NCBI GenBank assembly: GCA_963920705.1 | Contig: CAWUCO010000074.1 | Span: forward strand, 434,001 to 498,000 | Source: Odiellus spinosus | Lineage: Eukaryota; Arthropoda; Arachnida; Opiliones; Phalangiidae | Direction of reading: 5' to 3' | Length of the DNA stretch: 64,000 nt | Shown: in pieces, positions 21,137-32,977 of the stretch | Numbering within the stretch: position 1 is the stretch's first letter | Layout: the number at the start of each line of letters is the position of its first letter | Translations under genes and position numbers: made by a program | Notes under the pieces: generated by a model | The model's input: only the letters and a program-made list of their open reading frames with translations | Database searches by the model: none | Told to the model about the DNA's origin: nothing

Positions 21137-23062
21137 CCGGCGATACCCGGAATTTTTCAAACGTGCATCTTGATGATGTTTTTCACGAAGTTGGATCGTT
21201 ACTTCCAATGTTCATTTCTTCCAACGTCTAAAATCGGTGGAAGAAACGGACGGCACGGCATGCTCATTACTTCCAACGGCTCCTCTGATTGGTTGATAAA
21301 ATATTTTAGTGGGAAAACTCCATAGTTGGAACAGGGTATCATCGTGAAAAAGGTGTCATAGCCTGGAAATGGTGTCATTGTCTGGAAATGATTATCCTAT
21401 CTTAATCCTATGATAGCGTTATTCCTATGGTAATTTAACATGGGTAATGTTAATGAGACTTAAAACTCGCCCCTTACACTCATATTATCTCTAAATATAT
21501 CTCTAAAAAATTTCAGAAGCATATCTGTTAAAATTCGTACCTTAAAATATTGTAGACGGCAGCATGTCATTAGTTAATTTTATTTTGTAGAAGTATATTA
21601 GTTCGTCGCTAGATAGAGGCCATGAGCTGGGAAATTCCGTTTTATTTTTATTTTTTTTTACTTTTCTTGAGGTTTCGCGGGGTTTTTAATTTCATAAGCC
21701 GTAAAATGTCCAGCATAGGAATAAACCCGAGCCATATTATTAAATATACTATATAAAATTGTTAAATAATATTATTTAAAAGCAACAGTGCATAAATTAT
21801 TCGCAACTAGATGTAAAAAAGTGTGGATAATTGGTTAAAATAAGTAGGAAAATGGATAGTAGATAACATAATTATATGTATATATACCCGTATCGTCTTG
21901 GCGTTGTGTCGAAGCCTGGAAAAAAGATATTAGCAGCGTGGAATGACTTAACAGTAACATTGAAGATATGTTATAGCTTAATTGGAATGGTATAATAATA
22001 ATTATAAACATTTATAGCGCGGCTCTTATCCCATTCTCCTGATTTCATCATCTCACTCTAGATGGCGCATAGGTGGATAGGTTAGAATAAATATATTTTG
22101 TGGGCGAAGTTTAAATGGACATGTTATTTTACTACACTACAAATACAAAAATACATTTTAAAAATATAAATTTGCCTTTGCTATAATCAGCGGTTGCCTT
22201 TGCTATAATCAGCGGTTGAAGCAAAACTTCAGCTTATAAATTGTACTTGTAAATTCATGTCGTCGACTAAAAATGGAAAGTGCCCGAGTCGTATGCAAAT
22301 TTACCAATACTATCTCTCACTATGGTCGAGAGAAAAATTAAAAATTAATAGTTGATTACAAATTAGTCATTAGTTGAAATTTGTCATTTCAATTGTCTAC
22401 TACAAATATCTTATGATTCGAAATTCTACATAAAAAACCTTTTTTATACTTTTAATATATTACGATTCCAATGTAATAATTTCATGAATTAATAACTTTT
22501 GAATTTCCCTTTTACTTATAGTAAATATGAGCTTGAAACGCTCGATTGTGTGCATCAGCTTTAAACCTCCATAAACAGAAATTTGTCATTTTAATTGTCT
22601 ACTACAAAGATCTTGTTATGATTCGAAATTCTACAAAAAAAAGCATATATGGTCGTATATATATTTGTTAAATTTTGAATCATAACAAGATCTTTGTAGA
22701 AGACCTAAAATTTCCAAAATTTCACTATAATTTTTCAACTCTTAATGTATGATTGACTAGCTATTACCAATCAAAAATAACCTTATCTTTTATGTAATAT
22801 TTGTTACCCATTTTTCCGCTAAACGGTAACACATTTCACACAAACTGATTTTCACGCCAGTGAGTTAAATGTGAATTAAAGAGCAACCCACCTCTCGAGC
22901 TTAGAATGCTCGCTTATTTAAAAACCATTGCATTTGAATGATCTTTATCTTAAAGACTGAAACCATCCGCGTTTAAATTGATACTAATATGTAAAATATA
23001 AAAATATAATGTAAGATATAAGCAGAAATAGATTATATCAAAAATAATTTCAGCTTTTAACA
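21137..23062. other. Unassigned AT-rich sequence with small repeats
   Basis: No coding region is recognised. A 17-bp direct duplication (tttgctataatcagcgg) lies at 22189-22225. Near-identical segments at 22378-22440 and 22568-22640 (around ttgtctactacaaagatctt) are direct repeats, and 22672-22712 repeats part of them inverted, which suggests a decayed small foldback element. Confidence 0.45.
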
Positions 23063-23130
23063 AGTTGGGAAACCAAAATATTACCTCCCCGACAACGTTA
23101 ACCTAACCTAACCAGAGCTTTTGCGTTAAG
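23063..23130 (-). mobile_element. Isolated family A-type terminus
   Basis: The sequence caagttgggaaaccaaaata then ttacctccccgac matches, inverted, the ends at 61143 and 29242 and, direct, 32978. Similarity stops after about 55 bp, near cctaacctaacc. The matching opposite end was not found, so the element body is unknown or shared with later copies. Confidence 0.65.
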
Positions 23131-24250
23131 TGAGAGAAAAGCGGATATCTAAATGGATATATAAGCTTCTCCTGGAAAAGCGAAAGCAAATATTACAAAC
23201 CCTTGATTGAAAAACGGGGCTTTAATGAAAGCAAAACTTTGAAAAGTTGATTGAATAACGGGGATAAATTTAATTAACGCTTGAAAGGAATCCCACTAAA
23301 TAAAATTCAAACTCACGAGGTTCGAGTTAAATTTAAAACCACGTGATTAACATAAACAATCGAGCTTCTATACTCAAAGCGGAGTTTGCATCAACTATTT
23401 TAGTGAATCAAATCGTTACTTATAAGCACTGTCTTTTATAAGCGCGAAGCAACTATGGAGTAATAACATTTTTTCAATAATATTTAATGGCGTTTAAATT
23501 CCAGTTTTCATTGCTTCATGGTTTCAATAACAATTTAAACGAGTTACATAATCTACCAATGGGGTTACGATTTGAAACACGAGGTGAAAGCAAGGAATAT
23601 GATTGGTCTCCTTTCTTTCATGTTGCTTCGCTGAATGGGCTGATGCTGATCATGCTGATGATCATTTATTATTATTTGCGGCCCGACAACCAACGCGTTT
23701 TTAATTTCAACGTGGTATCGCGGATTCGCAGGTAACGTAAATTCTCATTTACAAATTTACAATTTTAAGCATTAGATCATTCATGGATCAAATAAATGTG
23801 TAGGTTCATTTGATCCATGGATGATTCGACATTAAAAGCCCAAGCCCCAAGGTAAAATAAAGTTAAAGTTTAATAGACTTGACGAAGGCCTAGTTGAACC
23901 AATCTTTCGATCGATAATCAATTATAATTTACTTTAAATTCTTTTCGGGTGGTATTAACAGTTATCTGAAAATAATAAGTTAAGTTTAAAGCGACATTTC
24001 AAGTAAAATAATCGCGGCTAGAAATTAAAAATAAGCTTATTGAGCATAATCCGCTAAGCCTAATTCCATGTAGCGTTATGCGTTGGCTGAAGACTGAAGT
24101 TCAGCCTAGCCATTTTTTTTTTGTTAATTTTTCGATTAACTTGTTTACTTTTTTTAAGGAAAAAATGAGGCCGGACGGAATTACCTTGAAAAAACAAAGG
24201 ACAAAACGGGCTGAGTCAGCGAAAAAAAGAGGATGCAGACTGAGGAAAAA
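23131..24250. other. Unassigned sequence with a short hairpin
   Basis: A hairpin at 23776-23825 has arms atcattcatggatcaaat and its inverse around a short loop. The ORF at 23487-23735 has no recognisable domain and no supporting context, and is not called. Confidence 0.4.
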
Positions 24251-24254
24251 GTTA

Positions 24255-24800
24255 AATCTTGTCACCCCTTTGACCCCTCTACCACCTCGTATGTGTGACT
24301 TTCAAATGTAATTGTTAGATATTATTAGATTTTAATGTTAATACATATTTATTTATTCTACAACGCCATCCCTTTCTAAGGCCACAACTGGGCAACCACA
24401 GTTCCCACCACCGGGAATGCTATTAAATTGTATACGGCCACCCATGACTCATTCCTTCCATACATCAGGTATATATTAACAAAAATTAATGATTAATATT
24501 ATTTATATATAAACGGGCTGGGTTGGAAAAGGGGGGGGGCAAGATTGAGCGAACAGTCAAATTTAGCCACTCCTTTACCACCTCAGTTTAATTTTTAGAT
24601 ATTATTAGGTTTTAATGTTAATACATATTTATTTTACAGCGCCATCCCTTGCGGCTGTTACCACCGGCAACCACAGTTGCCACCACTGGGAATGTCATTA
24701 AATTATATACGGCCACCTATGCCTCATCCATTCCAGACATCACGTATGTGTTAACAGAAATTAATATTATTTATATATACCATGTGTTAAATTTCTTTAT
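24255..24800. repeat. Tandem duplication, about 270-bp unit
   Basis: Two diverged copies, 24255-24490 and 24560-24770, share ttttaatgttaatacatatt, the ggcaaccacagtt stretch, and attatatacggccacc. A G-run and part of an ATATA stretch separate them. No coding signal. Confidence 0.7.
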
Positions 24801-24875
24801 TGACTCTGAAAGAATTAAGAGTGGAGGTTTTAAATGAGACTAAAATTAACTTACTAAAAGCTCAAAATGTATATG

Positions 24876-25826
24876 GTAGGGGTCGCCTAATTCTGAACGA
24901 TCTTAGATCTCGTTTGCTATGGAATTTTTAGTGACAAAGTTAACTATCTAATATCAAGTTTGAATAGTCGCGGAACCGTAGCGCTAGTTTTCGTCATTTC
25001 CATGACGCGTTCTTTTGACGCAGACGCGGTTTTAAAGACACCAGTAGCGGCTTCTAATTCTGAACACCCTGCTTCTAAATCTGAACACCCCCTGCTTATA
25101 ACATGAAAAAAATAAAAAATCCCAAAATTTGCAAAAGGAACCACTTCCGCGATCCGGATCCCTTGGCCGAATTTAACAGGTTAAAGGCGGAATTAGCGCT
25201 ATCGAGCCAGTATTTGCGAAGTTATTGACGATTTAAAAATTTGGCTTTGCTTTGGCATAGAACCTGTAAAGGAATGGACTTGGAAGGAAATCGTCGATAA
25301 CTTCGCAAATACTGGCTCGAGCGCGCTAATTCCGCCTTTCCCCTCTTAAATTCGTCTGAGGAATACATTGGTGACACTCGTTTCTCGATCCAAGGCGCGG
25401 AAGTGGTTCCTTTTGCAAATTTTGGGAGTTTTTCATAAATTTTTAGAATTAGAAATTTTTAGACATATTTTGAAATTACGTTTTCGCGAAGGGTTTGTGG
25501 CCAATTTCTGGGTTTGAGAAGTTTATTTTGTAGCGGGGAACTTCAACTGTACGACGAGATCGATTGCGTAAGCCCGCGACTTTTCCGAAGCTCGTAAAAC
25601 CTTATTTCCCGGACCCTAAAGGGAAGCATTCCCTTAAAAACGGTCTTAATTAATTACGCTAATTATCGCGGTTGGCTAATTAGGGTCGTATCTTCTCCGA
25701 ATAGCTCCATTCTTAATCTACAAAATAAGCCCTTCCTTCTTTAAATAGACCCAACCAAACTTAAGTTATACATTTTTAAATGAAAGTGTTCAGAATTAGA
25801 AGCGTTCAGAATTAGGTGACCCTACT
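24876..25826 (+). mobile_element. Family C palindromic DNA element, copy 2
   Basis: Terminal inverted repeats of about 23 bp: aggggtcgcctaattctgaa at the left, and the inverse of agggtcacctaattctgaac at the right. Arms around 25155-25235 and 25275-25400 form an internal inverted repeat of more than 70 bp (gcgaagttat and cgataacttcgcaaatact words). TA may be the target duplication (ggtaggggtc and gaccctacta), but that is weak. The copy is inverted relative to 20246-21136. Confidence 0.85.
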
Positions 25827-27116
25827 ATAGTTTCTCTCAATTTTCTACAAGTTGTCCACTTAACACCTAGAATAAAACTTGTTTGCTCGACTGGAAGGTA
25901 AGTTTATTCGATATTAAGCCAAAACATAATTTTCCCCCAGTGTTGCCAGCCACTTGTCTGCGCATATGGAAGCAGACATAAAGGCTAGCAGTTTAATTTT
26001 GGAACTTATCTATTCTGCCGCTCACAAGCTCTTGGCACTCCAAAAATTTAAAGTCTGTAATAATGTTCGAACCGATATGAACTTAGTATATCAGTTTAGA
26101 TATAGTGGTTTTACTGATATTTACCAAAATCAATTGATGTATTCGAAATTTGCATACTTATAAACCAACTTCCAGGGGCTACAGCAATTTGCGTACAAAT
26201 ATTATGAAGAATTATCACAACCTCATTCTCTCCTATAACACCTATTCAGCCTAATAGGGGCAAGAGAGCGCTAATGGGGGGTTACCGCTGAGTTTGTCTC
26301 TTTCGGCATAGCTTGGCCAATCAGAATGGGAACCAAGATAGTGTCACCTCTTAATAGATACGAGCATAAAGTTGTACCCCAATGGCCCTCTGCCCCTGAA
26401 GTTCCTCTTCAATTTCGAATTTGTCTATATGATCTAAAGAGACGTTCGCGCTAAGCGGTTGCAAGTTTGAGATTCAAAATAATTGAAAACCCGCCAATCA
26501 TTTCTCAAAATTGCTTTGGGAATCAATTTCAAACTGATTTGACATATAATTTGAGAAGAAATTGGTTTATTAATGGATGACGTTTAAGTAATTGCAGGCG
26601 ATTTATATATCAGTTATGAATAAACTTGTGCCAAAATAATGGTTGATAGATGGTACTCTTGAACTTATTTTTGGGCGTGTGTTGTGTCCATATTCTGTTA
26701 TTATTGTCTGGTAAAAGGTTATGATTTTACACTGGCACTCTCTCAATATCTACTTTCACGCTAGAGACTTCGAAACTATTTTCAAACCATTTTGAATGTT
26801 TTAACTGACTTTTCAAGGAAACAGTACCATTTTTTGTTTAGGATCTATACTGCTGACCCCAAACTTTTACAATCTGACCTTTCCAAAATGGTTAAAAACG
26901 GTTTCAAACGCGGCTTGAATATCCCAGGTTCAATAGCAACCTCCACAATTCACGTGACCTACAGTATATATATTTGATCTCAGAACAGCATGCAATTTTA
27001 AATTGACGACCTTGAAACCAAATTGATCATTCTCATATTTGTTGAAAAATAAGTATGGTTTAAACATTGATATTTGTATCAGTGAAATTACAAATTCAGC
27101 CTACACCGCTATAATT
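25827..27116. other. Unassigned sequence
   Basis: About 1.3 kb between two elements. Small ORFs at 25954-26163 and 26792-26977 show no domain and no splice or codon evidence. Nothing can be supported here. Confidence 0.4.
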
Positions 27117-29242
27117 AACCATTTTTACCTCTCCGAGTGAACTTTAGTTCACGGAGAGGTTCTGTCCTGATCGTGTGTGTGTGTGTGTGTGTGTGTCCGT
27201 CGTTCGCGGTGTTCGCAATTACGTCATCGCAAGAAAATTCTATTTTAGTTCACCACTCTTCTCATAGGTGGCGGCACAATTTCCAAATTCTGAAATTTCC
27301 CATTTAAATAAAACGTCTCACAGGTGGTCTCCCTCCCAGTTACTGTCCGCGCTCGACGCTTGCTAGCTTTTGGGATAACCATGCGAACGCTCTAACGACT
27401 TTGCTATAAGCACTTGTCGGAATTTTAGATAAAAACCTCTTAAATCTGGAAGGGGTGCACTACGGAAGCCAGGCCGTGTTATAGTAGCGTCGCGTATATG
27501 CATTATATGTATACAATTAAATAAAAAATTTAAATTATACATTATAAATTTAAATTTACATTATAAAATAAAATATTACTAGTCTTAAACGATCATAATA
27601 TAATATTCAAATTTAATTATATTTATTAAATAAATTTGACGTTAACTTTTTGTCACTAGGTGACGTTAGATTAGTAGGAAGTAGGACTACAGCAGTATAA
27701 CGAAATAAAGGCGTACGGTTTTTTTAAAAACTTTAATTATGCTTGATTTAAATTCTATAATAATTAGTTCTAGTCCTCTCTTAAAAAAACATAAATTTAA
27801 TTATATTTTGTAAATTAACTTTCTATCTGTAGGCATGGAATAATTAGTAGCTTATGCTGTAGGTGACACTAGTTTCCCTCGAACTCGGCTTAAAGCTTAC
27901 CTTAATACCTTTCAATCAAGGAAAGTCAAACTCATTTAGTCATTTCCTATAATTTGTTTAATCACATCATTCTCTTTAATTCAGTCTTATGTTTAAATTA
28001 ATTAATAATAAATAATCTAGAAATTCAGTTGTGTTTATTCTTGTAAAATCCATTTCAACTACAATTTGTTTAATCATAGTTAATTTGATTCTATCATCAT
28101 TACGTTTAATTTAGTCCTATAGCTTGAAAATAATTTAATTTATTGTTTTAATTTTGGTTAGAATAATTTTAATTTAAGATAAACTTCAACTATTATGTAT
28201 CTGTAAAATAACAGAGGCTCGAATATTAAGGTAGTGGTATGGCGCGTCCGTGCTTGCATTCGACTCTTTCGAGAGAGTGAAAATAAAACTAAACATGAAA
28301 CTGAATGCGTCGCTATTATTATTAAGAAATTTATTTTATAGTTATTTTAATACGATTTTTTCGTATCATTTATGCTTAATAAAATAGTATTAGTCTTCTT
28401 CTATCATAATATCATATTTAAATTTAATTTTATTTTGTAAATAAATATGATGTAAACGTTCTACCAACAGGTGACACTAGTTTCATCGTGTAAATAGTGT
28501 AGCGACAAAAGTAACCTTATAGCAAGAAGTGTGCCACTCCTCTTTCTTATTTTAACCCAAAAACTATAAAATAAATTTTTAACATCGTCTACCTGGTTTC
28601 ATTAGTTTTCTTGTTTAGCATTGTTATTTTAATACGATTTTTTCGTATCAGTTATGCTTAATAAAATAGTATTAGTCTTCTGCTATCATAATATCATATT
28701 TAAATTTCATTTTATTTTGTAAATAAATATGCTGTAACTTTCTACCAGCAGGTGACATAAGTTTCATCGTGTAGTGTAGCGGCAAAAGTAACCTTATAGC
28801 AAGAAATGTGCCACTCCTATTTCTTATTTTATATATATATATATATATATTTTACCTATAAGGTAAGATTATACTTTGAGTGGGATCAGCTGTAACAGGC
28901 GTAATTCACCGCCTATCTACCGGAAACTATTTTATAGTATATATCAGGCCTTGACGACTTCCGGAAACCAATTTTTTTTTTTTTTTTTTCAGTTTTTTTA
29001 CATTTTTTATTTGTTTTTTTTGGTTTGCGGAAGTCGTCAAGGTCTGACATATACTATAAAAATCGTTTCCGGTAGATAGGAGGTAAATTACGCCTCTTAC
29101 GGCTGATCCCACTCAAAGTATAATCATACCTATTATAAAATCAATTTTTAACATCGACTACCTGGTTTCATTAGTTTTCTTAATTACAATTAGACTTGGG
29201 ACGAGGAGAGGTAATATTTTGGTTTCCCAACTTGTTTTGTAA
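27117..29242 (+). repeat. Left arm of the composite (family B element)
   Basis: Shares with the right arm the cgctcgacgcttgct region, the ggaagccaggcc segment (27467), blocks around aaataaagg and gacactagtttc, and the inner terminus. It has fewer copies of the 280-bp internal repeat (about two, 28360-28840) than the right arm, and it contains a MITE at 28866-29128 that the right arm lacks. Its interior differs from that of family A although the ends are alike. Confidence 0.85.
28866..29128. mobile_element. Palindromic MITE, about 260 bp
   Basis: Arms starting gattatactttgagtgggat are inverted across a T-rich loop (28970-29010). The right arm of the composite gives the empty site (ttattattaggttt near 33085), which proves insertion after the arms separated. 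It may fold into one hairpin along its full length. No coding capacity. Confidence 0.85.
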
Positions 29243-29862
29243 TTTTTTTTCAGCATCGCGTACCATTGGACGACAGCCTGGACTTGGTCCAGAGCGGTCC
29301 CCGGGTACTCCCCGTACCGGGTCTCAAATACCGCTGCCACCCATTGGTAGTTGGCGAGGATGCTACAAAAACAAATAAAAAAACAAAATAAATCATTAAA
29401 AATTTTATATAACTTCCTATATTTAGATCTGAAAAAAAGCGCAAAACTTACATCGTGGAGTGGGCGTTCGACGGCGGTGGTACTCCCCCGCACAAGGCGC
29501 AATGTCCGCCGGGGTGAGAGAAGCCCCACCACGGCTGACCACGGTCGCCCTGGAGTAGTGGGTACTCCGTCGCGTATGCGCGCTGGTGCGGCTCCTGGGT
29601 AGCCGTGGGATCCCCCTCCTCCCAAAACGGAGCTTCAGGTCCTCCGCCTTGCCGGACTGGGGTAGCTGGCAGCGACGACGGGCGACCCGGCAGATCCCTC
29701 GGCCGGCGGGCTCCAACAATACGGGCTTCGGGGACGCGCGTGCAGGGCGTCGGACGGCTCACGGGGTCGCTACCGGCGACCTCGCCATCCAGCGGATTTC
29801 GGGAGAGCCCCGCGGTAAGTAGGCTGAGCTGCCAGGGGTTGTGGCGGGTGCTTCCTTCTTAA
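29158..29862 (-). CDS. Two-exon ORF of unknown function
   Basis: Exon 1 (about 29452-29858, minus) is GC-rich and open. It ends at a perfect donor gtaagt (29446-29451). The acceptor tttgtttttgtag ends at 29363. The 89-bp intron removes a stop, and the reading frame continues from ACG AT into C ATC CTC. The encoded stretch includes QPWWGFSHPGGHCALCGG near the end of exon 1 and ILANYQWVAAVFETRYGEYP in exon 2. Exon 2 stays open into the family B arm and stops near 29158. I do not recognise the family. Other frames are also open because of the GC content, which lowers confidence. It may be a captured host exon pair or an element gene. Confidence 0.45.
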
Positions 29863-29889
29863 CGCGGCTATTACAAAAAAAATTTGTAA

Positions 29890-30310
29890 TATCTGCAAAA
29901 TAGAAGGTTTGAAAATCTCGGTACTTCAAGTTGGAATATGTTTTATACCCCTCAACCTTAAGTGTAATCAATTTATAAAAGTATGTTATATTTCTAAATA
30001 TATCCCGGAAGTTGTTAAATAAAAATGACCCGAAATCCATAAAGTTAATTCTAAAATATGACTGAAAGCGACAAAGTTAATTCTAAAATATGGTTTAAAA
30101 AATGTCCCGAAATTAAGCAAAGTTAATTCTAAAAAATGTCCCGAAATTAAGCAAAGTTAATTCTAAAAAATGTCCCGAAATTAAGCAAAGTTAATTCTAA
30201 AAAATGTCCCGAAATTAAGCGAAGTTAATTCTAAAAAATGTCCCGAAATTAAACAAAGTTACTTTCTAAAAATATATCCAACTTGAAGTACCGAGATCTT
30301 CTATTCTTAA
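29890..30310. mobile_element. Small element: inverted ends around a 34-bp minisatellite
   Basis: The end words ctcggtacttcaagttgga (29916) and tccaacttgaagtaccgag (30278) are exact inverses. Between them, from about 30045 to 30275, six or seven units of aaaatgtcccgaaattaagc plus aaagttaattct repeat head to tail. A MITE with an expanded internal array is the simplest reading. Confidence 0.75.
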
Positions 30311-31356
30311 AGTATTTACGTTAAAACGGGAAGTTGGCTGGACATCTTATTTTTTTCTTTGGCTTATGGTGAGTCGAAAGATGAGAGCAAAATGGTGGTC
30401 TTGGTTAAAAAATTTAGGCGTTTTATCCTAAAAAATTGGACAGGAAACCCGCGAAATAATTATACCTCTTTCCCCCTGGCCAACGTGTCCATCTAATGGT
30501 GTGCTATGGTTCAAGAATCTTTAGCCTAACGCCCCCAACGAACTACCACACCTTACCTTTAGCAATATGGCGAAGTCCATAAGAGAAGCAACACCCCGAG
30601 AGACCCTTGTGAAACCAGATCAAAATTATCTCGTAACCTTGGACCATGGCATCTACTCTAGAGCGTAATTTTTTCCTATGGGGAATTTATTTTCTTTATT
30701 TTGATACCGTAATAGTTTATTAGAAGACCCTCAAGCAGAGGAAGTGGCCGCACTTACTAAAATTATACTAATTATTGGGATAAAGATTCAAGTCGTACAA
30801 ATTAAGGTAGCCATAATGCTAAATCCAAGAGAATTAAGAATTCTATGGCTGAAAACCACAACGCATGAGCTCATCGTATTAATTTTACTTCAAGTTGCAG
30901 TTGATTTTATATTTGAAAGAGTTCTTATTAAGAATTCGTTCACCATAATAATATTGTTTCGGTTTGTTGAATTTAAAGGTTCAGTCCGAGGACTCTAAAC
31001 AACCCATTTTTAATTAAATATATTCTAAAAAATACTCAGGTTTTATCAGAATTTGTAAACTCTATAATAACGATAAAAGGTTCATTTTACAGGTCACCTT
31101 TTGGAGGCTTGCCGCTTTTGTTTATAATATTGGAATAGGAAGAGATCTGACTTGCTTGCATAGCTTACTCTCCGAGCAGTTTGATATGGAAGTTCTTAAT
31201 TTAAAGTTAAATTATAAAAACGTAAGTTTAAATTTTACATTTGTTTGGTCTAAGAAATCCCAAAAATTAAGTTATCCCATATTAGATAGGCTAATCAACC
31301 AATAAAACGTTAAAAAAACCAATATTATACCATAAATAAATTTAAAACATACCCGG
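30311..31356. other. Unassigned sequence inside the composite
   Basis: The ORF at 30744-30998 is AT-rich and without a domain. Nothing else is seen. The base composition matches the surrounding intergenic sequence. Confidence 0.4.
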
Positions 31357-31514
31357 AAAATAGGCTTAGCGAGATTCATGGCGATCCTTATTCCCTCGTG
31401 CATGAGGTCTAGCGACCAATCAAATGCGATTGTAAGTCTCGTGGAAATCTCATTGGTCGCTAGACCTTACATGGAGGCAATTGAGGATCTCCATGAATCC
31501 CGCTAAGCCTATTT
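31357..31514. mobile_element. Foldback MITE, 158 bp
   Basis: aaaataggcttagcgagatt at the left pairs with the inverse of aatcccgctaagcctattt at the right. The arms continue through ggtctagcgaccaat, so nearly the whole element is one hairpin. Target duplication not resolved. Confidence 0.8.
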
Positions 31515-32360
31515 ACGTATACCACTAGTAGAAACCAATTTACACGTAACCTTGGTTTTACGTGTCTTAAATTTATTTATAGTTTATATTTGTTTCGCAA
31601 ACTTTTTATTGGAGGGGATCAGGCCTAATTAAACGATAAGGAATTTATTATAACATCACTTGTTTTTAGGCTGCATTCTCCCTTTAAATATGACTAGTCC
31701 ACCAGTAAAAAAAACCACAAAAAATATTTAGAAGTGTTTTATTTGAAACTTAAGAAACTTTTTTTAGAAAAAGGTTTTTTCAATGTTTTCTGTAATTTTT
31801 AAAATAGATCGGCATCTTGACAAGGGCTGTAAAAACAAATTTTTAAAATAAAAAAAAAAAGTATCCAAATAAAATTAAAAAACAATCTCTATAAAATTAA
31901 TATATACATAAATTAAAATACATACATGTATATATACATCGTCCTTTATGGCCTCTTGATCAGAAATTTTAACTCTTGGAATTCTTTATAAGTTTAATTT
32001 CCCATTTAGTTAAGGGTCCCATAATTGTAGTTTCGTTTTTTTTTTTTTTTTTTACATTTTCAGCTATTCGCTTGATGTGGTATGGATATTTCGATAACCA
32101 TTCTTTTATTTTTTCTTTTGACGACATCGTTAGTTTTAACTTCTCCCCTAAAATAAAATTAAATCAATTTTGATTCATACCTCTAGAAGATTAAACTGAT
32201 TTGTGTTTGACAACTTACTTTTCCATAAGAAAAATATCTGAATTGAAAGAACAGTGTTTCTAATATAATTTAGTGTATTACTTAAATCTTATAAGCACAT
32301 TAATTAAACTCAAGTCTTGCATGTATTTTGAAAACTCTAGTTGTTTGTCAATAAACATGG
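31515..32360. other. AT-rich sequence, nothing recognised
   Basis: Homopolymer runs of A and T near 31850 and 32040 interrupt otherwise featureless sequence. The 65-codon ORF at 31976 spans the T-run and is not credible. Confidence 0.4.
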
Positions 32361-32363
32361 CTT

Positions 32364-32870
32364 CTACGTTAGTTTTAAAGTTGTTTTTAGTGAAAGAATA
32401 TGCCTGTTTTTGAGCGTGGTTGTGGGCCGCCATCTCGCCGCTGATGTCATTTTAACTTTCATAGCTTTCAGAACGTGAAATAAATAAAGTTCAATGGGTG
32501 CTTCGGGAAATGGTTCTCGCAACACCGAAATTTCGCTAGGGTCCTTATCTACAATAATGGATTTGGTACTCTTCCATATTTCATTGTGCCTTTGAAAAGT
32601 CTTAAATAACTTTTGCACAAAATCCCTTTTAGTGTTTTTGGTCAAACATAAACCTACAATTTCACTTTGTAATTGCCATCGACAAACACGGCGCAACGGT
32701 TCAAACAAAATGTTGCATCGCATAACAAATGCTTTAGTATTTTGAGTAAACCTCCCGCACTCGGGCAGTTTGCCAAAATAACAGCTCTAAGTATTTTGTC
32801 GAAGGCTCGATCGAAACTTCCACAACCTATGTCGAAAATGGATATTTTTATTTCAGTACATCGACAGAGT
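32364..32870 (-). pseudogene. MULE/ZSWIM-type transposase fragment
   Basis: The minus-strand ORF 32364-32723 contains SIIVDKDPSEISVLREPFPE and then IELYLFHVLKAMK. This is the pattern of the MULE transposase core in ZSWIM1/3-like and FAR1-like proteins (an Asp in VDKD, then the FHVLKA helix). Fragments upstream to about 32870 continue it in other frames with stops. Only about 200 codons of a family that usually exceeds 500 remain, and the SWIM zinc finger is absent. It is a captured or relic fragment. Confidence 0.6.
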
Positions 32871-32977
32871 TAATAGGAAAACAAGTTCATGGTTCGTTCA
32901 AAGCTTTGAAATATATTCCAGGAAGTGTACGAGCCCTGTGTGTAAATCTCTATAGATGGAAGATGAAGATAACATTT

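Noticed and set aside
23095..23115. Telomeric CCTAA repeat
   Set aside because: Only two to three units (cctaacctaacc) are present, at the end of an element terminus. This is too short to mean a telomere.
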